Shown here: piece by piece, positions 1 through 8,299 of the stretch
Layout of the letters: every line of letters begins with the position of its first letter
How positions within the stretch are numbered: position 1 is the stretch's first letter
Position numbers and translations under genes: made by a program
Notes under the pieces: generated by a model
Told to the model about the DNA's origin: nothing
Database searches by the model: none
Seen by the model: the letters and a program-made list of their open reading frames with translations, nothing else
DNA from: Chitinispirillaceae bacterium
Lineage (GTDB): Bacteria; Fibrobacterota; Chitinivibrionia; Chitinivibrionales; Chitinispirillaceae
Reading direction: 5' to 3'
NCBI GenBank assembly: GCA_016932075.1
Contig: JAFGDP010000042.1
Location: 1 to 64,000 of the forward strand
Length of the DNA: 64,000 nucleotides

Positions 1-150
1 CCGCTCAAATATTTTGCCATTCTGTTCGGCGTGCTTACCATTGCGTGCATGTGCGGCGCATTGATAATTATACCGGCGCTCTGTTTGGTGTGGAAGCCGA
101 AATTCCTGGAGCCGGTACAAACGGGCGATACCAATTTCCATAGGAGGTAA
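1..150 (+). CDS. C-terminal end of a putative RND/MMPL-type exporter (partial)
   Basis: An open frame enters from the left edge and stops with TAA at 148-150, leaving 49 residues. They hold one long hydrophobic segment (about residues 5-31, the typical last helix of a polytopic transporter) followed by a short hydrophilic tail. Identity is inferred from context: LolA-like proteins such as the next gene are commonly encoded directly after RND-superfamily exporters. The stop codon overlaps the next gene's ribosome binding site (AGGAGG at 142-147), so the two are probably translationally coupled. Only the tail is visible, so any polytopic membrane protein would also fit. Confidence 0.5.
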   Translation, partial: PLKYFAILFGVLTIACMCGALIIIPALCLVWKPKFLEPVQTGDTNFHRR

Positions 151-153
151 TAT

Positions 154-945
154 ATGCGTCGGTGCTCAATGATACGGTCCCTCGCTGTCGTGATGGTATT
201 CTGTCTGACCACCTTTGCGCAGGACGACCCACAGCAGATCATGCAAAAGTCACAGGATGCCATGACCCTGGCGGGATCAGAGTCAATAAGCACGCTTGTC
301 ATCAATGACGGCAAGGGAAACAAGCGGGTGCGGAAATTTTCTTCGGCCCAGAAAACCGACGCCGTCAAAAAAGTGACAAAAACCGTGATGCGGTTTCTCG
401 AGCCCGCTGATGTGAAAGGCACCGGCATACTCACCTTGGACTATGACGACAAGGACGATGATATGTGGCTCTATATGCCTGCACTCAGGAAGGTGAGGCG
501 CATCGTGAGCAGGGAAAAAACAAAAAGCTTCATGGGCTCGGAATTTGCAAACGCCGATATTACAAAGCCGTTGATCACGGATTATTCGTACACCATGCTT
601 GGCAGCGAGAAGATCGGCGATGCGGCGTGCTGGAAAATAGCGATGACGCCCGTGTCAAAGGAGATCGCGACCGCCAGCGGTTATTCCAAAAAGGTCGGTT
701 GGATCGGAAAGGCCGATTACGTGACCAGGAAAACCGAGTTTTACGATAAGAACGGCACGCTGATGAAAGTGATGACGACGGAAAAGGTGACGCTCCTTGA
801 TGAAAAAAACAAAAAATACCAGCCCGTGGATATTACCATGACGAACGAGCAGAACGGCCGTTCGTCCAGGTTCGTGATCGAGAAGGTGGTGTTCAATCCA
901 AAGGTCAAGGAAGAGTATTTTACGACCGAATATCTGCAGAAATAG
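154..945 (+). CDS. Outer-membrane lipoprotein-sorting-like protein (LolA-type fold), exporter-associated
   Basis: 263 residues with an N-terminal signal peptide (hydrophobic core about 9-22, ending FA-Q). The body matches the COG2834-like group found next to RND exporters: an N-terminal region with MRFLEPADVKGTGIL, the conserved block DDMWLYMPALRKVRRI (102-117) and SFMGSEF (125-131), which are hallmarks of this family. The predicted role is a periplasmic lipid or lipoprotein carrier working with the upstream exporter. The start at 154 is chosen for the strong AGGAGG six bases upstream; a second ATG at 169 would also leave a signal peptide. Substrate unknown. Confidence 0.8.
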   Translation: MRRCSMIRSLAVVMVFCLTTFAQDDPQQIMQKSQDAMTLAGSESISTLVINDGKGNKRVRKFSSAQKTDAVKKVTKTVMRFLEPADVKGTGILTLDYDDKDDDMWLYMPALRKVRRIVSREKTKSFMGSEFANADITKPLITDYSYTMLGSEKIGDAACWKIAMTPVSKEIATASGYSKKVGWIGKADYVTRKTEFYDKNGTLMKVMTTEKVTLLDEKNKKYQPVDITMTNEQNGRSSRFVIEKVVFNPKVKEEYFTTEYLQK

Positions 946-963
946 GTGAAGGGGAGGGAATGC

Positions 964-1101
964 ATGAGAAGGCGCACCGGTGCAAACAGGAGTCATTCCA
1001 TCCGGGCTTCATTAGGAAGGTGCGCATCTTTATTTCAGGGGATTATCCGGCATGAGTCTTCTGGGTTAAAGTCAAACATGGACAAGGAGGCAATGCGCTG
1101 A
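964..1101 (+). CDS. Possible small basic ORF (45 aa), doubtful
   Basis: Starts 18 bases after the previous stop with a strong purine-rich Shine-Dalgarno (GGGGAGGG, about 951-958) ahead of ATG 964. It encodes 45 residues rich in Arg and Ser without a recognisable domain or signal peptide. A second strong Shine-Dalgarno (AAGGAGG, 1084-1090) lies near its end but leads only to ATG-CGC-TGA. These could be remnants of a third gene of the exporter operon. The rest of the gap to 1309 holds nothing else convincing. Confidence 0.22.
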   Translation: MRRRTGANRSHSIRASLGRCASLFQGIIRHESSGLKSNMDKEAMR

Positions 1102-1309
1102 AAACCAGCAATATTTGCCTTGGTTATTTTTCGCCCTCACCAAACATGTGTGCGACATGCGTTTCTGAGCTTTTTTCACGGCAGGACCATGTCTCGAAAT
1201 AACCTCTTGAATTTTTGATCACTTGCATGCTTCCACAATATATTTTATTCAAGCAGAGAAAAAATCCGGTATAATTATTACAAAGTTTATGAACTATACC
1301 GATAATTGG

Positions 1310-1338
1310 TTGATTTTATTATAATTTATTGGTATAAT
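1310..1338 (+). promoter_or_regulatory. Sigma-70-type promoter of the sigma factor gene
   Basis: TTGATT at 1310-1315, a 17-base spacer and TATAAT at 1333-1338, giving a start near 1345 and a leader of about 75 bases. The surroundings are very AT-rich. The word GGTATAATTAT occurs twice (1268-1278 and 1331-1341, 63 bases apart, the second over the -10). An inverted repeat GGTATA...TATACC (1268-1273/1295-1300) lies upstream and could be an operator. Confidence 0.6.
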
Positions 1339-1420
1339 TATAATTGTGAGTGCAAGAAAAAAATACAATATTTACCGATATCGATCGAATTATTCATAAA
1401 ACAGGTTCAGGAGAAATACC

Positions 1421-2278
1421 ATGTTTTTAGATAAAAATGTCATAGTACCTGACGAGGCGGCTCTTCACTACTATCTCAAGGAGATCAGTAAAAGCGATCG
1501 TTCCTTAACCAGTGAAGAGGAAGCGATATTGGCTGCGGCAATTAAAAAAGGCGACCGCAAAGCGCTCAACTCTCTGGTAAAGGCGAACCTCAGGTTCGTG
1601 GTCAGTGTTGCACGGCGCTACCAGAACCAGGGTCTGCCGCTCAGCGAGCTGATCAGCGAAGGCAACATCGGTCTCATCAAAGCGGCCAAACGGTTCGATG
1701 AAAAAAAGAACTTCAAGTTCATTTCTTATGCGGTCTGGTGGATCCGCCAGAGCATACTGCGCGCGCTTGCCGACCGTTCGCGCATTACCCGTATCCCGCT
1801 GCACCGTATCGGCGTGATCCACAAGGTGCGCAACGTGCAGAACCGGCTCGAGCAGAAATATCACCGGCTGCCGTCCGCCGAGGAGATTGCATCGGAGGCC
1901 CAGATCGGCAAGAAAGAGGTGCTTGCGGTGCAGAAAATCGGCAACCGCGCGGTCTCTTTGTACGCTCCGGCAAAGGACGACGAGGGTTCGGACATGATCG
2001 ACCTGATCCATGACGAAAACCAGGAGATGCCCGATACCAACCTGATCGAGCTCTCACGCGAGGAAGGCGTGCGCAAGATCCTCGATATCCTTGATGAACG
2101 GGAAAAAGAGGTGCTCAAGCTCTACTTCGGCGTAGGCGTTGAAACCAGCCATACGCTTGACGAGATCGGCACGCAGCTCAACCTCTCCCGCGAGCGGGTG
2201 CGTCAGATCAAGGAAAAAGCCATGCACCGGCTCAAGCATTCGTACCTGCGCAACCGTCTCAAGGCGTTTGCGGAATAA
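1421..2278 (+). CDS. rpoD: RNA polymerase primary-type sigma factor (RpoD/SigA family, short form)
   Basis: 285 residues with sigma-70 regions 1.2, 2, 3 and 4 but no region 1.1 and no long insert between 1.2 and 2, as in short primary sigma factors of the FCB group. Region 2 has LISEGNIGLIKAAKRFD and FISYAVWWIRQSI (-10 recognition and melting, about residues 80-112). Region 4.2 has the helix-turn-helix TLDEIGTQLNLSRERVRQIK (about 245-264, -35 recognition). Start chosen by AGGAG at 1409-1413. It is flanked by its own promoter and a long hairpin, so it is probably monocistronic. A group 2 (RpoS-like) role cannot be excluded from sequence alone. Confidence 0.93.
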   Translation: MFLDKNVIVPDEAALHYYLKEISKSDRSLTSEEEAILAAAIKKGDRKALNSLVKANLRFVVSVARRYQNQGLPLSELISEGNIGLIKAAKRFDEKKNFKFISYAVWWIRQSILRALADRSRITRIPLHRIGVIHKVRNVQNRLEQKYHRLPSAEEIASEAQIGKKEVLAVQKIGNRAVSLYAPAKDDEGSDMIDLIHDENQEMPDTNLIELSREEGVRKILDILDEREKEVLKLYFGVGVETSHTLDEIGTQLNLSRERVRQIKEKAMHRLKHSYLRNRLKAFAE

Positions 2279-2320
2279 CTGAACGTCCGGGGCGCGGTAG
2301 TGGGCGCCCCGGACGTTCAG
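2279..2320 (+). terminator. Strong hairpin after the sigma factor gene
   Basis: Perfect 17-bp inverted repeat (CTGAACGTCCGGGGCGC at 2279-2295 with its complement at 2304-2320, 8-base loop) starting on the base after the stop codon. The downstream tract is T-rich (TACTTTGTCCCC...CTCTTTT) but not a clean U run, so it may also act as a 3'-end stabiliser. Confidence 0.7.
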
Positions 2321-2344
2321 TACTTTGTCCCCTTCTCTTTTCAG

Positions 2345-2374
2345 TTGTCCTCCCCTCCTATCTCAATGTATAAT
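2345..2374 (+). promoter_or_regulatory. Candidate sigma-70 promoter for the glycosyltransferase-asnB pair
   Basis: TTGTCC at 2345-2350, 18-base spacer, TATAAT at 2369-2374; expected start near 2381, giving a leader of about 30 bases. The downstream gene has no clear Shine-Dalgarno. Confidence 0.4.
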
Positions 2375-2412
2375 AATTGCTGGTACGACAACCTTTTGAT
2401 AATCCATAAAAT

Positions 2413-3408
2413 ATGGAACCTGTCGCAAACAATCTGTCCAAAGTTTCTGATCAGAACATCCTGATTTCCGTCATTATCCCGCTCTATAACGAGGCAGAAA
2501 GCGTCAACGATCTTGTCAACCAGATCAAGGACGCGCTCGGAAAAACCGGCTCCGCCTTTGAAATCATTCTTGTCAATGACGGATCAAGCGATGAAACAGG
2601 GGCGCTTCTGGAAAAAACCGCGGACAGCGATGACCGGTGCAGAGTGGTCCAGCTCCGACGTAATTTCGGCCAGACCGCAGCGCTCATGGCCGGCATCGAC
2701 CATGCACGGGGCGAGATCATCGTTCCCATGGACGGCGACCTGCAGAACGATCCGGCCGATATTCCGAAGCTGGTGGAAAAACTTGATCAGGGATATGATG
2801 TCTGCTCAGGGTGGCGCAAGTCACGGAAGGACCATTTCTTCCGCCGCAAACTGCCGAGTATAATCGCCAATATGCTCATATCCTGGATTTCCGGGGTCCG
2901 TCTCAAGGACTATGGCTGCACGCTGAAAGCCTACCGCCGTTCCGTGATCAAAGAGGTGCGCCTCTACGGCGAGATGCACCGGTTTATTCCTATTTACGCC
3001 TCATGGTTCGGTGCCCGCGTCACGGAGGTGGAGGTCAATCACCGGTCGCGCTCGCATGGAAGATCCAAGTACGGTCTTGTGCGTACCTTCAAGGTGATCC
3101 TGGACCTCATGGTGGTGAAGTTCATGTCGGGATACATGCAGAAACCGATCTATCTGTTCGGCGGGTTCGGCCTGCTCAATTTTCTGCTTTCATTCACCAG
3201 CTTCGGCGCCATGTTCTATTACAAGTTCTGTGGCGGAAAAACCTTTATCGAAACCCCGCTGCCGCTTCTGACCGTGCTGTTCCTGCTCATGGGCGTCATA
3301 TCGCTCTTCATCGGCCTTGTCGCTGAAATTCTCATGCGCACGTACTACGAATCGCAGCACAAACCGGTCTACCTCATCGCCTCCACCCGCAATATCGACA
3401 GGGAATAG
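2413..3408 (+). CDS. Family 2 glycosyltransferase, DPM1/ArnC/GtrB-like, with two C-terminal membrane helices
   Basis: 331 residues. The GT2 domain begins with ISVIIPLYNEAESV (about 19-32), has EIILVNDGSSDET and the metal-binding PMDGDLQNDP (about 110-119), and the KDYGCTLKAYRR block typical of polyprenyl-phosphate hexosyl or aminosugar transferases. Two hydrophobic helices follow (about 247-275 and 290-316), the usual anchor of this subfamily. It likely loads a sugar onto undecaprenyl phosphate at the inner membrane face. The next gene, asparagine synthase, follows after 8 bases, an arrangement seen in surface-polysaccharide clusters. Sugar specificity cannot be read from sequence. No clear ribosome binding site precedes ATG 2413. 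Confidence 0.88.
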   Translation: MEPVANNLSKVSDQNILISVIIPLYNEAESVNDLVNQIKDALGKTGSAFEIILVNDGSSDETGALLEKTADSDDRCRVVQLRRNFGQTAALMAGIDHARGEIIVPMDGDLQNDPADIPKLVEKLDQGYDVCSGWRKSRKDHFFRRKLPSIIANMLISWISGVRLKDYGCTLKAYRRSVIKEVRLYGEMHRFIPIYASWFGARVTEVEVNHRSRSHGRSKYGLVRTFKVILDLMVVKFMSGYMQKPIYLFGGFGLLNFLLSFTSFGAMFYYKFCGGKTFIETPLPLLTVLFLLMGVISLFIGLVAEILMRTYYESQHKPVYLIASTRNIDRE

Positions 3409-3416
3409 CCAGTACC

Positions 3417-5267
3417 ATGTGCGGCATCTGCGGGTTCGCTGGAACAGGTTCGGACACCGATCTGCACAGGATGAACGCCACGCAGGTGCATCGCGGTCCT
3501 GACGCCGGAGGCGAATGGACCGACCCGGACAATGCGGTGTACCTCGGCCACCGCCGTCTGAGCATCATCGACCTTGCGGGCGGCGCACAGCCCATGGCCA
3601 CGCCTGACGGGAACCTCGCGGTGACCTTCAACGGCGAGATCTACAATTACCAAGAGCTGCGCAGGGAGCTCCAGGATGCGGGCCACCGGTTTGCGACGTC
3701 CCATTCCGACACCGAGGTGCTGCTGCACGGCTACCGCGCCTGGGGAAACCGCCTGCCGGAGAAACTCAACGGCATGTGGGCGTTCACGCTCTATGACCGC
3801 GAAAAAAAACAGCTGTTCGCAAGCCGCGACCGTTTCGGGAAAAAGCCGTTCTTCTACTGGCACACGGGCAACCTCTTCGCCTTTTCATCCGAAGCGACCG
3901 CGCTCCTCGCCCATTCACGCATCAGGCCGTCAATCAGCAGGCCGGGCCTCATGAAATTGTTTGCGTACAACTATGTTCCCGCGCCCCATTCGATCTATGA
4001 GGGGGTCCGCAAGCTGCCTGCCGGGCATAACCTCGTGTTTGACATCGCGTCCGGCTCATGCACCATCGAACGCTACTGGGAATTCGTACTTGAGCCGATG
4101 GACAAGATCCCCCGCAACCCTGAACAGGAGTGGGGCGAAGTCATTCGCGATCTCCTGCGCAAGGCCGTGGAGCGGCGGCTCATGTCCGACGTGCCGCTGG
4201 GAGTGTTCCTGTCGGGCGGTATGGACTCGTCATCGGTCGCCTACTTTGCCGGAAAAACAGGCGGTTACGACTCTGTCAAGACCTTCTCCATTGGATTCGG
4301 GGAAAAAAGTTTTGACGAGTCGTCCTGGTCGGGACTCATGGCGAAACGGCTTGGCACCGACCACCATCACACCGTGCTCTCCATGGAAAAAGGGTGCTCT
4401 CTGCTTCCCTCAATCGCGGAACGGCTTGACGAACCGCTGGGCGACGGTTCGCTTCTGGCAACATTTCTCCTGTGTCAGGAGACACGAAAGCGCGTTACGG
4501 TCGCAGTCGGCGGCGATGGCGCGGACGAGCTCTTTGCCGGGTATGACCCGTTCAGGGCGCTGCGGCTTGCCGCGCTGTACGACCGCATGGTCCCGAAACC
4601 GCTCCATCGGGCGCTGTCGCTCATCGCCAGCCGGCTTCCCACCTCTCACGCCAATATGAGCCTGGATTTCAAGCTCAAGCGCACCCTTCGCGGGCTTTGC
4701 TGGCCGCGCAAACTCTGGAACCCGATCTGGCTCGGCGCTCTGGATCCGGCTTCGCTGCAGGATCTCATGGGTGAACCGGTCGATATCGAATCGGTGTACA
4801 GTGAAGCGATCGAGGCCTGGGACGCGTGCAAACAGAACGATCCGGTCAGCAAGACCCTGCAATTTTACACCAGGCTCTACCTGACCGACGATATTCTCGT
4901 TAAAGTCGACCGTTCCAGCATGCTCAACTCCCTTGAGGTGCGCGCGCCCTACCTCGACATCGAGCTGGTGGATTTTGTCAGGAAAATCCCCTGGAACTAT
5001 AAATACCGCAACGGCCAGACCAAGTACATCCTGAAGAAAGCGCTCGAGCCCATCCTGCCCAGGGAAACCATTTACCGGTCAAAAAAGGGATTCGGCGTAC
5101 CTGTCGGCAGATGGTTCAAACAGGGGCAGCTCAGGATTGATCCGGAAAATCCTAAATTCGAATTGCTGAACTCGAAAGAGATACAAAAGGCCGTCACTGA
5201 ACATACCATGGGAAAGCACGATCACCGGGCGCTGCTGTGGAATCTGTACCTGTTACAGAACAGATAG
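3417..5267 (+). CDS. asnB: Asparagine synthase (glutamine-hydrolysing)
   Basis: 616 residues, normal for AsnB. The N-terminal class II glutaminase starts MCGICGFAG, so Cys2 is the nucleophile after Met removal; the GPDAGGEW and FNGEIYNYQELR blocks follow. The synthase domain carries the PP-loop SGGMDSS (266-272) for ATP and the GGDGADELFAGYD block. It amidates aspartate, or in polysaccharide clusters possibly another carboxylate such as a uronic acid, using glutamine and ATP. It lies 8 bases after a glycosyltransferase, so the two are probably co-transcribed; this hints at, but does not prove, an envelope-polysaccharide role. Confidence 0.93.
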   Translation: MCGICGFAGTGSDTDLHRMNATQVHRGPDAGGEWTDPDNAVYLGHRRLSIIDLAGGAQPMATPDGNLAVTFNGEIYNYQELRRELQDAGHRFATSHSDTEVLLHGYRAWGNRLPEKLNGMWAFTLYDREKKQLFASRDRFGKKPFFYWHTGNLFAFSSEATALLAHSRIRPSISRPGLMKLFAYNYVPAPHSIYEGVRKLPAGHNLVFDIASGSCTIERYWEFVLEPMDKIPRNPEQEWGEVIRDLLRKAVERRLMSDVPLGVFLSGGMDSSSVAYFAGKTGGYDSVKTFSIGFGEKSFDESSWSGLMAKRLGTDHHHTVLSMEKGCSLLPSIAERLDEPLGDGSLLATFLLCQETRKRVTVAVGGDGADELFAGYDPFRALRLAALYDRMVPKPLHRALSLIASRLPTSHANMSLDFKLKRTLRGLCWPRKLWNPIWLGALDPASLQDLMGEPVDIESVYSEAIEAWDACKQNDPVSKTLQFYTRLYLTDDILVKVDRSSMLNSLEVRAPYLDIELVDFVRKIPWNYKYRNGQTKYILKKALEPILPRETIYRSKKGFGVPVGRWFKQGQLRIDPENPKFELLNSKEIQKAVTEHTMGKHDHRALLWNLYLLQNR

Positions 5268-5294
5268 GACCGCGCCGGCACCGGAATATAAGGT

Positions 5295-5858
5295 TCATTG
5301 TCCTGTGTTGCGAAATGCTGCCGGACCCTGCTTAAACAGGTCATTGCCTCTGGAATCGATCGCCACAATAAGCGGCAAGTTTGTTACCTCCAGCCGGTAC
5401 ACTGCCTCGGGGCCAAGATCTTCATAACATACGACGCTTGACGCTTTCACCGTCGATCCGATAAGCGCGCCCGCGCCGCCGGTGGCAGCGAAATAGACCG
5501 CACCGTGTTTTTTTATGGCCTCGACAACCTCCCTGGATCGTTCGCCCTTGCCGATCATGCCTTTGAGCCCTGTGGCATCAAGAAGCTTCGGCGTATACCG
5601 GTCCATGCGCGAGCTTGTGGTCGGCCCGGCGCTGCCGATCGGCCTGCCCGGTTTTGCCGGGGTCGGTCCGCAATAGTACAGCAGCTGATTGGTCAGATCT
5701 ATCGGCAGCGGTTCATCCTTATCGATCAACGCGATAAATCGTTTATGCGCAGCGTCCCTGGCAGTATACACGACACCGCTTAAAAGGACGTGGTCGCCGA
5801 TTTTAAGAGAGCTAAGCAGGATATCTGATAATGGTGTTTGAAGAATAATTTGAGACAT
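5295..5858 (-). CDS. Class I fumarate hydratase, beta (C-terminal) subunit
   Basis: 187 residues matching the C-terminal domain of class I hydro-lyases (FumA/TtdB type). Recognisable blocks are LKIGDHVLLSGVVYTARDAAH (shown in part), YYCGPTPAKPGRPIGSAGPT and the ending block around AVYRLEVTNLPLIVAIDSRG. With the alpha subunit encoded just upstream it forms the [4Fe-4S] enzyme interconverting fumarate and malate. The pair could instead be an L(+)-tartrate dehydratase, but the malic enzyme upstream supports fumarase. No ribosome binding site is obvious; a hairpin element occupies the 73-base spacer to the alpha gene. Confidence 0.88.
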   Translation of the reverse strand: MSQIILQTPLSDILLSSLKIGDHVLLSGVVYTARDAAHKRFIALIDKDEPLPIDLTNQLLYYCGPTPAKPGRPIGSAGPTTSSRMDRYTPKLLDATGLKGMIGKGERSREVVEAIKKHGAVYFAATGGAGALIGSTVKASSVVCYEDLGPEAVYRLEVTNLPLIVAIDSRGNDLFKQGPAAFRNTGQ

Positions 5859-5880
5859 AACAAATTGTTTTCTATTAACA

Positions 5881-5917
5881 GTTGACAGTTATCAGATTGC
5901 ATCTGAAAACTGTCAAC
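5881..5917. repeat. Inverted-repeat element between the fumarase subunit genes
   Basis: Arms GTTGACAGTT (5881-5890) and AACTGTCAAC (5908-5917) enclose a second stem CAGAT/ATCTG (5893-5897/5901-5905) with a 3-base loop: a 16-pair stem with one mismatch. It shares words with the elements at 6791-6870 and 39829-39888. Confidence 0.75.
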
Positions 5918-5931
5918 AGACAACGTTTATA

Positions 5932-6777
5932 TTATAAAATCCGTTTCATTCGCCTCGCCGCATGACAGTTGACATTTACCGCGACCGGCAGCGACGCCAT
6001 ATGGCACGGAAACGTTTCGATATGCACGGCAAGCGCGGTAGTTCTGCCGCCGAGTCCCTGGGGACCGATGCCGGATTCATTGATCTTCTGGAGAATCTCA
6101 CGTTCGACTTCCCCATACCGCTTATCGCTATGATGGGATCCCACCGGTCTGAGCAGTGCTTTTTTTGCCAGAAGCGATGCTTTATCAGCCGTACCACCAA
6201 TCCCAACACCGACAATGACCGGCGGGCAGGGCCTGCCGCCGCCGGCGATCACGCTCTGCGCAACGAAATCCACGAGCGTGCCAGCGCCGTCCGAGGGATT
6301 AAGCATGGCCAGACTGCTCACGTTTTCACACCCGCCGCCTTTGGGCAGGAGGGCAATGGTAAACGTCTCGCCCGGCACCGGATCGACATGGATCACTGCC
6401 GGGGTATTGTCACCGGTATTGGTCCGGTCGAACAAAGGATCAGCCACCATGGAGTTGCGGAGATAACCGTCGCGATATCCCTGCCTCGTACCCTCATTAA
6501 TAGCCCGGACAAGGTCGCCGCCTGAAAACGCCACTTCAGATCCCAGCTCTACGAAAAAAACAGCAACACCGGTGTCCTGACAGATCGGATCATTCCCGGC
6601 GCCTGCACGCTCGGCATTTTTCAGACACTCTTTCAGAATCGTCTTTGCGCGTGGCGACTCTTCATTGTCAAAAGCCGTATACAGTGCGGCAAGAACATCT
6701 GGCGGCAGCTGTGCCGCAGCTTCAATACACAGTTTTTTTACCGCATCCACGACAGCAGAACTCGGAATGATGCGCAT
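5932..6777 (-). CDS. Class I fumarate hydratase, alpha (N-terminal, Fe-S) subunit
   Basis: 281 residues, the usual size of the separate alpha subunit. The block with C-Q-D-T-G-V-A-V-F-F (about residues 63-72) contains one cluster Cys; KGGGCENVSS and HVETFP-like blocks carry further conserved residues of the [4Fe-4S] hydro-lyase domain. Together with the beta subunit it hydrates fumarate to malate. ATG at 6777 is preceded by AAAGGGAT. It sits between malic enzyme and the beta subunit on the same strand. These enzymes are oxygen-sensitive, consistent with an anaerobe. Confidence 0.9.
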   Translation of the reverse strand: MRIIPSSAVVDAVKKLCIEAAAQLPPDVLAALYTAFDNEESPRAKTILKECLKNAERAGAGNDPICQDTGVAVFFVELGSEVAFSGGDLVRAINEGTRQGYRDGYLRNSMVADPLFDRTNTGDNTPAVIHVDPVPGETFTIALLPKGGGCENVSSLAMLNPSDGAGTLVDFVAQSVIAGGGRPCPPVIVGVGIGGTADKASLLAKKALLRPVGSHHSDKRYGEVEREILQKINESGIGPQGLGGRTTALAVHIETFPCHMASLPVAVNVNCHAARRMKRIL

Positions 6778-6790
6778 TCGATCCCTTTAC

Positions 6791-6870
6791 TACTCAGTTT
6801 GCAGTTGCCAGTTATCAGTTGTCAGGAAACATTTCTTTTTATACTGGAAACTGTCAACCGCTCACCATCA
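6791..6870. repeat. Second CAGTT-rich inverted-repeat spacer element
   Basis: GTTGCCAGTT (6804-6813) pairs with AACTGTCAAC (6849-6858) with one mismatch. The 5' side contains overlapping words CAGTTTGCAGTTGCCAGTT and ATCAGTTGTCAG. The spacer lies between malic enzyme and fumarase alpha on the minus strand, like the element in the next spacer. Confidence 0.6.
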
Positions 6871-6871
6871 A

Positions 6872-8158
6872 CTACCTTTTTTGTATTTTTTCCGCCAGCT
6901 TTTCGAGCCGTTTCCTGTACTCGTTCACACCAAACGACCTCTCGCCTGCAATCCCGGTCTTGATTGCCGCTTCTGCCACCGCTATGCTTTCTTCGACCAA
7001 CACGCGAGGATCAAGCGGTTTGGGAATGATATACTCCGGCCCGAACAACAGGTCCTTGATTCCGTACGCATCCAGCACGGATTGAGGCACCCCTTCCTTT
7101 TTCGAAAGATCCGCAAGCGCATGGGTGGCCGCGACCTTCATCTCCTCGTTGATGGAATGGGCGCGCACGTCGAGCGCCCCCCGGAAAATAAACGGAAATC
7201 CGAGCACGTTGTTCACCTGGTTGGGATAGTCGGAACGGCCGGTCGCCATGATCAGATCCTTGCGCGCTGCACGCGCTTCATGATACGCGATTTCCGGATC
7301 AGGATTGGCCATGGCAAACACGATCGGGCGGTCAGCCATGGAGGCCACCATCTCACCGGTGACCAGTCCCCCGATGCTCAAGCCCGCAAACAGGTCCGCT
7401 CCCTCCATGGCCTCGGCAAGAGTGCGCTTTTTCGTATCGGCCGCAAACGGCTCCTTGTATTTGTTCATCCCCTTTTCCCTGCTTTTATGAACAACGCCCG
7501 CGCTGTCAACGAGCAGGATGTTTTCCCGCTCCGCGCCGAGCCGCACATAGTGCCAGGCGCAGGAGATCGCAGCCGCGCCGGCGCCGGAAAACACAATCCT
7601 AAGATCGGAAAGCGCTTTGCCCTGTAGCTCCGCAGCATTCAGGAGCGCGGCGCCTGAGATTATCGCGGTTCCGTGCTGGTCATCGTGAAATACCGGAATA
7701 CTGAGCTTTCGCTTGAGCTCCTCCTCGATAATGAAACATTCCGGCGCCTTGATATCCTCGAGGTTGATACCCCCGAACGTCGGTTCAAGCAGCTGAATCG
7801 TGCGGACAATTTCGTCTATGTTGCGCGTGTTGATTTCAATATCAAACACGTCAATATCGGCAAAGCGTTTGAACAGCACCCCTTTGCCCTCCATGACCGG
7901 TTTCGCGGCCAGCGGGCCGATGTCGCCTAGACCCAGAACCGCGCTCCCGTCAGTAATGACGGCCACCAGATTTCCCCTGGCAGTATACCGGTATGCGGCA
8001 TCAGGATCCTTGTGAATGACCTTGCATGGTTCTGCCACGCCCGGGGTGTAAGCGAGTGAAAGATCTCTCTGGGTATGGCACGGTTTTGTAGCTACTACTT
8101 CGATCTTTCCAGGCCGGCCTTTTTCATGGTAGTCCAGGGACTCTTTCTTATAGCTCAT
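6872..8158 (-). CDS. NAD(P)-dependent malic enzyme (oxaloacetate-decarboxylating)
   Basis: 428 residues from the chosen ATG at 8158 (upstream GGCAGGAAC is the ribosome binding site; an in-frame ATG 24 bases earlier lacks one). Family blocks are [12 protein letters not shown], the [20 protein letters not shown] substrate site, [11 protein letters not shown] and the Rossmann region [14 protein letters not shown] for the dinucleotide. It converts malate to pyruvate and CO2. It lacks the phosphotransacetylase-like domain of long MaeB enzymes. First gene of a three-gene set with the two fumarase subunits, forming a fumarate-malate-pyruvate route. Cofactor choice is not assigned. Confidence 0.92.
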   Translation of the reverse strand: MSYKKESLDYHEKGRPGKIEVVATKPCHTQRDLSLAYTPGVAEPCKVIHKDPDAAYRYTARGNLVAVITDGSAVLGLGDIGPLAAKPVMEGKGVLFKRFADIDVFDIEINTRNIDEIVRTIQLLEPTFGGINLEDIKAPECFIIEEELKRKLSIPVFHDDQHGTAIISGAALLNAAELQGKALSDLRIVFSGAGAAAISCAWHYVRLGAERENILLVDSAGVVHKSREKGMNKYKEPFAADTKKRTLAEAMEGADLFAGLSIGGLVTGEMVASMADRPIVFAMANPDPEIAYHEARAARKDLIMATGRSDYPNQVNNVLGFPFIFRGALDVRAHSINEEMKVAATHALADLSKKEGVPQSVLDAYGIKDLLFGPEYIIPKPLDPRVLVEESIAVAEAAIKTGIAGERSFGVNEYRKRLEKLAEKIQKR

Positions 8159-8235
8159 GTTCCTGCCTTCGGTTGGGTGCAAAGTAACTCACCACCTGAA
8201 AATAGTATTTCGCTGAAGAACGCCTGCTATGCGCG

Positions 8236-8273
8236 TAAAAAAGGCGCCGTCCCATTGCATGAGACGGCGCCTT
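8236..8273 (-). terminator. Rho-independent terminator of the secreted-protein gene 8300-9511
   Basis: On the minus strand, AAGGCGCCGTC pairs with GACGGCGCCTT (11 bp; plus positions 8263-8273 and 8241-8251, 11-base loop) followed by TTTTTT (8242-8237). It starts 27 bases after the stop of the upstream gene and isolates it from the malic enzyme gene. Confidence 0.88.
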
Positions 8274-8299
8274 GTCACCTCAACCCTTCTTGAAAGATT

